The translations under genes and the position numbers were made by a program. A stretch of DNA of 64,000 nt, taken from contig CM042693.1 of the NCBI GenBank assembly GCA_023614405.1, positions 339,247,527 through 339,311,526 on the forward strand, given 5' to 3'. The notes under the pieces were generated by a model. It ran no database searches. It worked only from the letters and a program-made list of their open reading frames with translations, and was not told the origin of the DNA. This DNA is from Avena insularis (Eukaryota > Streptophyta > Magnoliopsida > Poales > Poaceae). This document shows, in pieces, positions 34,227 to 47,200 of the stretch. Position 1 is the first letter of the stretch. Each line of letters starts with the position of its first letter.

Positions 34227-35226
34227 CCTGGCAATGTAGGTCACGATGCTACATGTATTGGAGCCTTTGTTCACTTCGGAGACATGTGTGAAAGCATCAC
34301 CATTCTTCTGCAGGCCTTAGAAGCACGGACTCCATCCCCTCTCCAAGTTGAAGCTTCAACTCTTCTCCTAGTCTGCAGCCAAAATTGCAGGCCTTCTCTG
34401 AATTCATCATGCCACCTTCTTAACAGACAATCTCACTGTCGCCTGCGCGACCCGAAATAGGATCCTTGGTGCTGATGAAGTTAATTGGGAGAGTATAGAA
34501 TACATGGTGAATTACTTCCATGATTCTGAATCCCTCCAACCGAAGTGTATCATGTCTCAAGGGACCTCAACATAGTTGCTCGTATATCCATGCTCATCAG
34601 GTTCTAAAACAAAGGTTGGCTGAACATGTCCTCAGTTGCAAGTTGCAACAACTCAGCTTATAGGAATAGCAAATGCACACTTTGTGTAGCTTTGCAAAAT
34701 GCAACCTACCTTGGCTAAGTACCGCATGCTGTAATTTGTACATGACCTTAGATGAAATAGGCTCCTCTGGTACCTCCTCTTGTTCAGAAAAATAGGAGCG
34801 TGGATTCTGGAAGGGAAGAATTTACGGCAAAAGAATCTACTTAGAATGGTACAGAAATTTGCAAAGTTACAACTTTTATTTTGGATCATGAAAATAGCAG
34901 TTCAAAGGAAACACAATAGGAACTCAAACAAACATGGAAGCAAGCCAATGCATCATATATCACCACATTTTCATCAAACTAGAGTGATCAAGCCTTAGGT
35001 TCGTACATATGACCAAGGGAAGTAGATATGCATCCCAAGAAGTGTCACCCTCGGCTTTTTTTTGCACACATAAAACCAAACCAGTGCACCATGATTTTTA
35101 TACACATACATCACCCATATTACCTTGGCTTAACACTGGAATAATTCAAAAAGATGGGAAAACGCATCGTTGTAATACACACGCGCAACTTGTTTCTGCC
35201 AAAATAATCCGGTTACAGTTGCATCT
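34227..35226 (-). repeat. 3' flank of receptor kinase A, duplicated at 56904-57919
   Basis: The sequence from TTCCTGGCAATG onward is collinear with 56904-57919, with scattered substitutions and small indels. It contains the 3' UTR of gene A and DNA beyond. No other gene is supported; plus-strand ORFs here are chance products. It shows that the tandem duplication covered at least 1 kb past the stop codon. Confidence 0.8.
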
Positions 35227-38200
35227 TCATCTTGGAGAGGGACCAAATGTAGACACCAAGGCCGCAGTATCACTGGGGCTTACCCTGACTCCGCTGTCCT
35301 CGCGGGCTTCCTCCAATGCCAAGCTCTCCTTCAGCTGTGCCACCACATCGCCCATTGTTGGCCTTTGAATGGAAGTATCCGCGGTACACGCCATGGCAGT
35401 GTCAACTACTTTCCACATGGAGGTAACCTCGTAGGCACCGCCGAGCCGCACATCGGCTACAGAGTTGATGTTACCAGTGGCCATCTTTTGTTTCACTCGC
35501 TGAACAATGTGACCACGGCCCGGCAGTATGGGAAGCTCACCAGTAGCTATTTCCAGTAGGACAATACCGAAGCTGTAAACGTCGCTGCTCTCTGTGAGCC
35601 TGCCTGTGTGGTAGTATCTGGAAAAATAGCAGATAAGCCTATCTTAATAATCTAAATCTAAATTTGGAATAAGAGAGTAAGGCAATGCCATTTGTTTAGC
35701 AGTACATTTTCTTGCTCTAGTAAAGTTAACTTCTCATTAGCTATAGAAGCTACAACATACTCTGGGTCAAAGTAACCTGCTGATCCAGCTGCGTTGGTTG
35801 ATATGTGAGTCTGTGTTTCGCTGAGGTAGGTTTTAGATAGTCCAAAATCAGCTAGTTTCGCTCGCAGATTTTGATCTAACAAAATATTGCTAGTCTTCAC
35901 ATCCCTGTGAATGACTGGCAAGCTGCATCCCTTATGCAGATAATCTAGACCTACGCCACATCACAACAAGTTCAAGATAACTTTAGTGAAAAAAAAAGCA
36001 AACAATCTATACCATATTTTCTTTAGAGGACACTATATTTTTATTACATCATACCTTGCGCAGCTTCAAGCACAACACGTACACGTATTGCCCAATCAAA
36101 AGTTTCATCACCATTTTTTCCTTAAAAAATGAGCATAGTATTCGTTAAGAGTATAGTATCATATCTACAACTTCACATATCAATGTTCATACATTTCTGC
36201 AATATCTCTTTTTGCAAATTTGAGTCACTCTTCCACATCGGAAATTGAATAATTTAGTTGACAAGGCATGTTTCTTCGTTAGATAATTGTTAAGAACATG
36301 CAACTATTTTTTATGACAAACAATTATGCAGTTTACGAGTAGCATGCACCATAAAAGGAACAGAAGTAGTTAGCCTCAAACTGGTTTAGATACCAAAATA
36401 CCTTAAATCCTCTCAAGATAGCATCTCATGTTAAAATAATGGATATATATACCGCATGGAATTATAAGAAACCTACAAAATTGTTATCTCTTAATGAATA
36501 CTGAGATTTGCAATGGACAAACCTCGCAGATGATCACAAAGATTGCCTCGAGACATGTACTCATAAACCAGTGCTAAATGATCCTTCTCCAAGCAGTAAC
36601 CAACCAAAGAAACTAGATTCTTGTGATACACCTTTGTCAAGTTATGAACCTATGCAATGCGATAGAGAGGACATATATGTATTAATTTGTATGTAAACTC
36701 CATGTGATAGCGACTTGCCCTACTTTCTTTTGAAATTGCATTTTTTATGAACCAAGGAATAATTACCTCGGCTAAGAACTCATCAAGCCCATGAGTTGAT
36801 GATTCAGAGCGCATCTTGACAGCAACCTCACTATTGTCCTCTAAACGACCGTAGTACACGAGCCCAAAACCTCCTTGTCCAATAAATAGTTCAAATTTAT
36901 TAGTAAACTTTTCCAGCTCCTTGTACGTGAATCGACGATTCTCAGTAGTTTGCCCGTGATCTCCGAGACCTTCTGTACTTCCTAGAGCACTCTGAAGCTC
37001 CGTCTCTCTTGGAGGATCATTTTTAGAAACTGGTTGAACACATGTTAGATACCAGTAAACTTAAATAATCAATGGATTTAGTTAAATGTTATGAAAAGAG
37101 AAAAGCATACACACTTTTGGACTTTCTCTTCCCTCTGTAGAGCAAATATGAAAGAACAAGTCCAGCCACTACCACAATGGGAACCACTACCGAAACAAAT
37201 ATTATAGTTGTTTTATTTCTATATGGAGTCAGACTTATTGTTTTGTTGCACATATCTTCACCAGATTCATACCTGGAATAATGAAATTACGTCAAACAAC
37301 TGGTTCAGGATAACTTTGGCACAAGAAACAATCTTGAATAGTCAGAATGCCTAAAAATCATAAAAAACAAGCTTACATTTCTAATGCATATTCACATAAA
37401 AGGAAACATCAAGAAGAAAACCCAGACCTGAAAACGAGTGGTGTTGCATTCTTTTTACACATGGTATACGGAATTGGGCCACTCAAACTGTTGCTGGACA
37501 AATCCCTGTTGAAAGTGACATAAGGCATGGCAATTATTATTTTTGATTATAACAATTGTGATCAAGTCTATCCAAGTATAATTCCTCTCAAAGTAGATCA
37601 TGTTATTGTTCTTCACTCATTAATACAGGTCAAAGGGACTCTGCCTGTTCATGTCAAATGGTATGACATATATTATGGATAGTTGAACAAGAGCTATAAA
37701 ATGAAGGAATGATGAACTTTTATACACTTCCCCACAATCCACTAATCATATTTCAAGAGAGGGTGTTTTGGAGTGGAGTGTGTCTGGAGAAGTCTATATT
37801 TCTTTGTACATTGGTATACACCGTAGGCATACTCATCATCTAATATACTTACAGAAATTGGAGTTGTGTGAGCAATGTGAAGTTATCCGATATTGGTCCA
37901 TTCAAGTTACTGTTGGAGAGGTCCCTACATGAAAATACACATTGCAACATAAGGCAAAGGCTACATTATTTGCACGTGCAACATGAAAAAAGACGGAACA
38001 AATATTACTCACAGAGATATTATCCTTGTATTCTTATCAGTTACATCGCTACATTTCACGCCATTCCATGTATATTTGGGTGGAAAGCATGGATCACCCA
38101 TCCAATTTTTCTTTATTCCATACTCGAGTTTGATAGCCATTATTGCGTTAACTACCATCACAAGGTAAAAAATAGAGTGGTCAAAAATAACATTGTTGGT

Positions 38201-41200
38201 CACACTCGTGACAAAGTTGTTTGATCACTGAATGCAATTCAGTTTGAATGCAAATAACTACTACTAGGCTATCATCCGCCAGCCGTTAGATGTCCGGTGT
38301 TTCCCTTGATTACACTGGTGAGATCTCTACATTGGTAGCCCGAAGGGAGAAGCACCGCCTTGAGGTGGCAGGCCTTGTTTCTCTGGTCGGTTATGGATCT
38401 TGGTGGTGGGCATACAGCGCGATCCAATGCATCATTGGCGAGCAACTGTCACCAGGGTTATCTTCACTGCTGAAACCCTCACGATCGTAAGTTTTTTAGA
38501 GAGGAAGAGGATGTTCTTTATGAGGAAATTCCTTATTTGATTGCTAAAAAAATGTGATTTACTATTTGATCCTCAAAAAAAATTCTCCTGTATTTGATAG
38601 TAGACTCAAATTTCTTTCCACGACAGTTCCATCCACTTGAACCATTAACGATGTTAAATGAGACCTAAAAAGACGCTTTAGTCCTGGTGTATGTGATCAA
38701 TTTTGTTAAAGGAGAGTGTTGAATACAACTGGAGTGTTTGGTTCTCAGCCACAATTTGCCAAGCCAAAGTTTGGTACTTGATATGTGTTTGATTTTTGCC
38801 ACACTTTGGCTTGCCAAAGTTTGGTACTTGATATGTGTTTGATTTTTGCCACACTTTGGCTTGCCGCACTTTATTAACCACATGCTCCATCTGTCATAGA
38901 GCGAATTTGTTGCCAAGTTTTGCCACACTTGGTGGCTTTCATTTCTCAGCCACACTTCTATGACTATGACTGCTATATTTGCCAAAGTTAGGCTTGGCAA
39001 AATGTGGTCGGAAACCTTAACCTGCCCATCGGTCTGCACCGTCGTTGATATTTTATACTCCCTTCATTCTAAAATTCATGATCTTAGTTACGATAAGTAT
39101 TTTGGATAGCGGGAGTAGAATTTTGCTGGACATGGATTAAAAACTTATGAACTCATGAAAGAAAACACCGTACAACTTGTCTACCTAGCAAACAAGCCCA
39201 GGGTATTCTCTGGTCAATTCTGAAACCAACTCCAGGTCTCAAGCTAGCTTCAACACGCTGGGTCAGAGAGTCAGAGACAAGAACAACATTATATTACATC
39301 AGTACAACCAAGATTATAAGACTTAAAGGGTGCGTCTGATTCTTAGTCGACTAATAATTAATTTATTTCTCAATCATGACTCATGTGATGTCATTTAATT
39401 TCAGTAACAACACACTTGTAACATCATTTGCAATTAAAAAAAGTTCGGTTGCAAGGTGCCAAACAAAATCAGAATTTTCTCTTGGAGATGTGCGTCTGAT
39501 AATCTTGCCACCAAAAGAATAAATGGCGAAGAACACTTGAGTCTGACAGCACCTGCAATATTTGTGGGACTAGTGATGAAACTAGTTACCATGCAACTGT
39601 TGTGTGCCCAAAGGCTAAAGCTCTCAGACAGAAAATGAGACAAGTCTGGAGTTTGCCAAGCGAGGAAGACTTCAAGTATACTGGACCGGACTGGCTTCTC
39701 ATTTTACTAGCTAAAGCAAAAAAAGAGTCTCATCCACCGATCCTCCTTCTTCTCTAAAGAGATTGGCATCTTAGAAACAACATTGTACATGAAGACGGTA
39801 ATAGCTCTATTGAAGCCTCTGCGGTTATTCTACAAAACTATTTTGATACCCTGATTGGCTCCGGCCTTGACATGACCAGTAAAGGAAAGGCTGGAATGGT
39901 GACCTATGCTAATCAAGTCAAGCTATCTGACCATGGTACAACCAAGGCAAGGTGGACTCCCCCCATACAAGGTAAGTTAAAAATGAACGTAGATGCATCC
40001 TTTATACAGGAAACAAACCAAGGTTTTTTGGGCGCTGTTATAAGAAACCAGAAGGGTATAGTGGTTTGTGCAATGGCTATGCAGCTTCAAAGTTGTGGGG
40101 ACACTGAAGAAGCGGAGACAAGAGCCCTGTTACACGCAGTTCAGACGTGCGTACATCAAGACATTCGGCCTGCGGAAGTGGAAATTGATAGCTCGACAGT
40201 CTAGTCTGCTTGTAAGGAGGCAAACCAAAACTTGTCGAAGTTGTGCTTCATTTACAAAGAGATAGACAGGATTAGAAAGTCTAATTTCGACTTTACTCTG
40301 TCTAAAGTTAAAAGAGATTGTAATTCCGTTGCTCATGAGCTTGCTAGAAGCTGTAAGGTAGACGAAACTGTTGGCTTTTGGATAGATTATGTTCCAAACC
40401 AAATCAGCTTCTTTGTCCTGAACGATTGTAAACTGCTCATGAATGAATGAAATCTCTTTTAACGTCAAAAAAAAGTTCGGTTGCAACCTCACTTATGACT
40501 GAATAATCTTAGTTACAATCTCACTTGCAACTAAAAAAATTCGGTTGCAACCTTGGAAGCAACATGGAAGCAAAGGCCATCACCATCTCAAGATTAGGCC
40601 ACTCCATCATAACACCACAGCGGCCAGCCACTGCCAGAGTTGAACCAGGGCCGCTTCCCTCATTCACGGTCTTCTGCGGTCACCATCAGACATGGACGTT
40701 TGTGGCATACGCCGGTATATATAACCCTACCTATCTTATCAATCCAACAAATCTCTTATGCATTCTTGTTCGCTCGTGGGCCAGGCAGTAAGTCAAAATA
40801 GAATAAACTCAGAGGGATAACCAGACTCGATCTAATAAGTTCCTTTAGGGGTGTACCAAAGCACATATCAAACTACGTGGATATTTATTATGAAGTTATT
40901 AATTAGGATAAATATAAAGATATATCTCCACCTAATCAATAAAATATTTTCTTGAAATTATTTTATTCTAATCTAGAGAAATTTGGCTGCATTTTAACAC
41001 GCTATATGTATATGCACATAGGGTTACATACCTATCGGGAAAGAATAAACCAGCCGAATTTAGTGAAAATATGTTAAATACCATAGAGAAAGTATTGAAT
41101 TTAAGCACTATCCAATTTAATCAAAAGTCTAAGTTAATGGAAAATGTGAAGCAATATATTTCAACACTCCCCTCGTGTCTAGATCCTTTAGACTTAGATG

Positions 41201-44200
41201 TAGGATCGATGAAGGCCGTAGATATTTATTTTTAATAGCGTGTTGGCCAGATCTAGATACTTGAAACCTTTTTGACACTGATGTCATATTATATTGATAC
41301 AGTAGTCAACTTAACCAAAAGTTCGAACAGATAAAAAGAGCTAGACGATATAGTTCAACAACGACATATAAAAAAAGGGGAGAGATAGAGCTCACAATCT
41401 TCAGAGGATGTCCTGTGAGCGTCGTGGTGGGCGAGGATGAAGATCTCATATGCATTGATCATCGGGGGCAGCAGAGATATATTTGTGGCTGCAAGCGTGA
41501 CATTTAACTTGCTGTCGGTTGCCTTGATCCAATCAGTGTACACCGAAGAAGCCGTCAGATACGCTGGGCTATACTCCGGGGTGATATTGTACAGCTGCAT
41601 TTCGTTGATGTACACGTTGAACTGCCGGAGCTGGCTGTCTTGGAAGTCGGCGAAGTGGAGCACCACCATGAACTGGAAGGATGTTCTGTACGATTCCGAT
41701 GACAAGTCAGTTAGCACCGTGACTGCGTTGTTGTTCACTGGAGCGACGGCTGTCTTGAGAACAGCGATGGGCACTGCGAAGTTGTAGTCCTGCTGGATGG
41801 TCTCTTCAGTGGAAAGGGATGTCCACAATGAGCTGTTCATGCTCCACCATAAGCGGTCATATGGATCGCTGGGAAACCTTCATGCAGAATAATAATACAT
41901 CATTCAAAACGTAAATGGTTTTCTTCTCGAAACTATAACAAATATCAAACTTCCTAAAATGACGACATTATCCCGACAAGCCATCTTAAATTGACTGGGT
42001 AAATACTACTCCCTCTGTATTAAGAAGAGGTATATACAGTTTTAGTCCCATAACTTGCAACCTGATAACAGTTTAGTCTCACAATTTGCAAACTGAGCAA
42101 AACTAGTCCCACAACTTGCAATCTGAGAGCAGTTTAGTCCAATTTGATCAAATTTAAACAAGTTTGACCAAATTTGTCCATGTTTATGCTGTTTGGGCCA
42201 TAGTTTAAAAAATTAAACCGGTACAACCTAAATAAACAAGAAATCGTAGACCTCAATCAGCTAAGCGTTGTCATTCGGCGAAGATGGGATTCGTACCCTG
42301 CACCAAGATTAGGCCACTCCATCATAACACCACAGCGGCCAGCCACTGCCAGAGTTGAACCAGGGCCGCTTCCCTCATTCACGGTCTTCTGCGGTCACCA
42401 TCAGACATGGACGTTTGTGGCATACGCCGGTATATATAACCCTACCTATCTTATCAATCCAACAAATCTCTTATGCATTCTTGTTCGCTCGTGGGCCAGG
42501 CAGTAAGTCAAAATAGAATAAACTCAGAGGGATAACCAGACTCGATCTAATAAGTTCCTTTAGGGGTGTACCAAAGCACATATCAAACTACGTGGATATT
42601 TATTATGAAGTTATTAATTAGGATAAATATAAAGATATATCTCCACCTAATCAATAAAATATTTTCTTGAAATTATTTTATTCTAATCTAGAGAAATTTG
42701 GCTGCATTTTAACACGCTATATGTATATGCACATAGGGTTACATACCTATCGGGAAAGAATAAACCAGCCGAATTTAGTGAAAATATGTTAAATACCATA
42801 GAGAAAGTATTGAATTTAAGCACTATCCAATTTAATCAAAAGTCTAAGTTAATGGAAAATGTGAAGCAATATATTTCAACACTCCCCTCGTGTCTAGATC
42901 CTTTAGACTTAGATGTAGGATCGATGAAGGCCGTAGATATTTATTTTTAATAGCGTGTTGGCCAGATCTAGATACTTGAAACCTTTTTGACACTGATGTC
43001 ATATTATATTGATACAGTAGTCAACTTAACCAAAAGTTCGAACAGATAAAAAGAGCTAGACGATATAGTTCAACAACGACATATAAAAAAAGGGGAGAGA
43101 TAGAGCTCACAATCTTCAGAGGATGTCCTGTGAGCGTCGTGGTGGGCGAGGATGAAGATCTCATATGCATTGATCATCGGGGGCAGCAGAGATATATTTG
43201 TGGCTGCAAGCGTGACATTTAACTTGCTGTCGGTTGCCTTGATCCAATCAGTGTACACCGAAGAAGCCGTCAGATACGCTGGGCTATACTCCGGGGTGAT
43301 ATTGTACAGCTGCATTTCGTTGATGTACACGTTGAACTGCCGGAGCTGGCTGTCTTGGAAGTCGGCGAAGTGGAGCACCACCATGAACTGGAAGGATGTT
43401 CTGTACGATTCCGATGACAAGTCAGTTAGCACCGTGACTGCGTTGTTGTTCACTGGAGCGACGGCTGTCTTGAGAACAGCGATGGGCACTGCGAAGTTGT
43501 AGTCCTGCTGGATGGTCTCTTCAGTGGAAAGGGATGTCCACAATGAGCTGTTCATGCTCCACCATAAGCGGTCATATGGATCGCTGGGAAACCTTCATGC
43601 AGAATAATAATACATCATTCAAAACGTAAATGGTTTTCTTCTCGAAACTATAACAAATATCAAACTTCCTAAAATGACGACATTATCCCGACAAGCCATC
43701 TTAAATTGACTGGGTAAATACTACTCCCTCTGTATTAAGAAGAGGTATATACAGTTTTAGTCCCATAACTTGCAACCTGATAACAGTTTAGTCTCACAAT
43801 TTGCAAACTGAGCAAAACTAGTCCCACAACTTGCAATCTGAGAGCAGTTTAGTCCAATTTGATCAAATTTAAACAAGTTTGACCAAATTTGTCCATGTTT
43901 ATGCTGTTTGGGCCATAGTTTAAAAAATTAAACCGGTACAACCTAAATAAACAAGAAATCGTAGACCTCAATCAGCTAAGCGTTGTCATTCGGCGAAGAT
44001 GGGATTCGTACCCTGCACCTAGATCCGAGCAGGCTAACTACAATCTCGAGATGACCAGCTAAGCACTTCACGGTTCACAGAAAAAAAAAGTTGACAAATG
44101 TTAATTGTACTACTGTGTACAGTAATATTAGATTTTTTTTGCAAGAATTAGAAATTAAAAAAATACAAAAATTAACGGGCTTGATAGCATGCAGCTAGGA

Positions 44201-47200
44201 CTACATTACATTTTTGAAGGCAAATTGCAGCTCATTATCTCAATTATTATGTTAGACGATCGTCATTTTTTTATGCCAAACTGTGATTTTAAAATATGTT
44301 GCATATACAATTATTTACTTATTGCATCATTTATAATTAAAAATTATAATACTTCAAAAATTAAAAAGCGGACAATGAACTTGTGGTCCGATCGGTAAAA
44401 ACCCGTGGTCCGATCGGTAAAAACCTCACAGGTTCAATCAACGATCTGGTTTTTCAACTATGGTCCGGACGCGTGACTTGTATAAAAGGCCCTCATGAAC
44501 CCGCTCGCTAACCCTCACCTCCACTCTAGCTAACCCCATCTGTCTTGACGCACATCGACTGCAGAACAGCAACACGTGCTGACTATAGCACGGCAACGGT
44601 CCTCGCCGTGCTTGCGCTTGTGCATTGCCATCGGGATCAAGCGTGAAGCGATGACACAAACGATCTTGTGATCATTCTTGCGTGACCGATATACATTTTT
44701 ATCGTGTATGGTTATTTAAGATATAATAAGTAAATAATTGTCTGTGCAAGATATTTCAAAATTACCGGTTGACCAAATTTTTTTGACGATTGTTTGACAT
44801 AATAATTACTCCCTCCGATCCATATTACTTGTCGTTGAAATGGATGTATCTAGCACTAAAACATGTCTAGATATATTCATTTTTATGACAAGTAATATGG
44901 ATTGGAGGGGATAATAGGCTGCAATTTGTCTTCAAAAATATATTATAGTACTAGTTGCATGCCAGCAAGCCCGTTAGTTTTTGTATTTGTTTAATTCTAA
45001 TACTGCTACGTGTCTTCTCAAGTAGCCGTCAAGCGATCGGCGACCAACTAAACCCATCTAGGGTTCCGTCTCCTCGGCGGCAATGCCGCCGGTTTGCTCC
45101 GCCTCTGATGGCCTCAGGACCTTGGCGGTGTGGCATACCACGGCCTCTCGCCAGCGGAAGGATTTTCGTTTTTGTTTAGTCTTTTTAGTGTATTCTTGAT
45201 ATTGAGGCGGCGGCGGTGTCCTAAAGTTAGAATAAGGTTCTCCCCGCCATATTCTCGCTCCGGTGGTGCGTCTAGCGTAGGCGTAGAGGGAATAGAGTCG
45301 TGCGTCCGGCGGATCTCTTGGGATCCGATCATTTTCCGTATTCGTTGTTGTGGTTTGAGATCAGTCTCTTCCATTCTATGGTTGTCATCTTCGACGATGG
45401 TCGCTGCCCTAGTGCGTTGGTTCTATGAGGGTTTAGCACGACGACTTACCGTCTGTCTATTACAATAAGCTTTGCCCGACTCTGATGATGGAGGGGCGAG
45501 GACGGTGGCGCATCTTTGGTTCATGCTAGTGTCTATAGTTGTTGCTAGGTGGTCTATTGAACTATTTGTAATTTCTTTTACTTTTATGACTCTTTGTACT
45601 AATATTGTTGATGATTATTAATAGATCGGTGGAATTTTGAAAAAAATCTAATACTACTGTAAACAGTACGTACAAATAACATTTGTCACTTCTTTCTGTC
45701 TGTGAACTGTGAAGTGCTTAGATGGTCACGGTGAGGTCACACATAGACTGCTCGTTCTAGGGTTTGAACCACACCTTTGCTGAATAATTTTTTAACAACG
45801 TAGCTGGTTGCCATTTACACTTCAGTACGCGCAAAGAACCGACGAAGTCTACGATTTCTGGGTTTTTTAGGTTGTATACCAGTTCGGTTTTTTAAACTAC
45901 AGCCCAGACAACACAAACGTGGATAAACTTGGTCAAACTTGTTAGAATCTGAACAAATTGGACTAAACTGTTCTCAGGTTGCAAGTTGTAGGACTAGTTT
46001 TGCTTCGTTTACAAATTGTGGGACTAAACTGCTCTCAGGTTACAAGTTGTGGGACTAAAACTGTATATAACTCTATTAAGAAGGATGGCGCAGATTTTTC
46101 TAGATTAGCTCGACATCCTTTTTTAGAACACAGAGAGTACTGTATCTCTGCTATGGTTTATGCTCCAAGCATTCTAGTACTCTCTTTACATCATAAGTAG
46201 ATGTCGTTCTAGACATGATTAAGTCAAACTTATAAGACTTTAAATATTAACACTGTTTCGAATATTTAGATTGACAACTGTACATCATATGCTTAGATTT
46301 GTCTCATAAAGTATAATCATCATAATATAATATGATTTAGAATTCAAAATATATCAGGCATCAAGCATGTATGGAGGATATGTAAGTAGGTCTACGGGGA
46401 TGCAATAACACAAACACAAGTTGATACATTGACTATGTAAGTGAGTTATTGTTTAACGAATTCACTAAGCAATTCACGAATTACTAAATGTGCTCTATTA
46501 GCTCCTCGCGTAACCGCTGCCGCCTGCGACGGCGGTGGTGGCCGCGCCCACCCCGTCAAACGACGGGTGGGCTGGAGAGGTGGCCTCGGCCACGTCGCGT
46601 GGGGGGTTACATGGTGGCGGTGGAGTGCACTGCGCGACACGACTTGTCGGCCGGGGCTTGAGTTCTCCGGCGGGGCAGCATCGTAGAGGTGGCAAGGCGC
46701 CACCATGGTGGCTGCCGGTAGCGGCGATGGTCACTGGCGGCGGCAATCTGAGTTTCCAGCGGACTAAGATCTAGGCCTTGGGCAATGTTCGACGCTGTTG
46801 GATCCCAGTAGGGCTGCTGTTGGGGGGTTCGTCCCTTTTGACTCAGCTTTCTTGTTGCTTCTTTGTTTTGCCGTCGTGCTAGAGGAGGCTGGCGACGTGG
46901 GGGCTTGCGAGTCTCAAGAATAATGGCGGTGGCCCTTGGTTTCTCATGCGCAAAGACGAAGAATTGCCGGTTGCATGCCGTTAATGATCTGTGAATATTG
47001 TCGGGTTCCGGAATGCTCCGCTGGCGATCTTCCATGGGCGCTCATGCCTGGAGAATGCTGGTCGGATGGGATTCGGTCGTGCGCACCCGTGCATTTTCTG
47101 ACTGTTTGGTTTCAGAAGGAGCGTTGTGAAGCTCTGCGCCTGTTACCATCATTGGACATTTTCTTTGTCAGTCCATGGCGAAGTCAGTGGTGGGGGAATG

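Larger units (their letters stand above)
43742..46073. mobile_element. Non-autonomous MULE with long terminal inverted repeats
   Basis: It starts GAGGTATATACAGTTTTAGT and ends with the complement of GAGTTATATACAGTTTTAGT. The terminal inverted repeats are about 400 bp (43742 to about 44136, and about 45644 to 46073). The 9-bp target TATTAAGAA is present at 43733-43741 and 46074-46082, the hallmark of Mutator-like elements. No transposase is present. The inside holds a Stowaway MITE, a possible core promoter and a LINE-type 3' relic. Confidence 0.88.
43724..46137. mobile_element. Small Stowaway MITE split by a MULE
   Basis: Left part 43724-43741 (CTCCCTCTGTATTAAGAA) and right part 46083-46137 (ending ACACAGAGAG) together make a 73-bp Stowaway with TA at both sides (43722-43723 and 46138-46139). 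The MULE at 43742-46073 interrupts it. A second copy of the left part is at 42009-42026 owing to the tandem duplication. Confidence 0.8.

Noticed and set aside
34074..35559. Plus-strand ORFs of 64-128 codons opposite the 3' end of gene A
   Set aside because: They are antisense shadows of kinase exons or of the duplicated 3' flank and have no domains.
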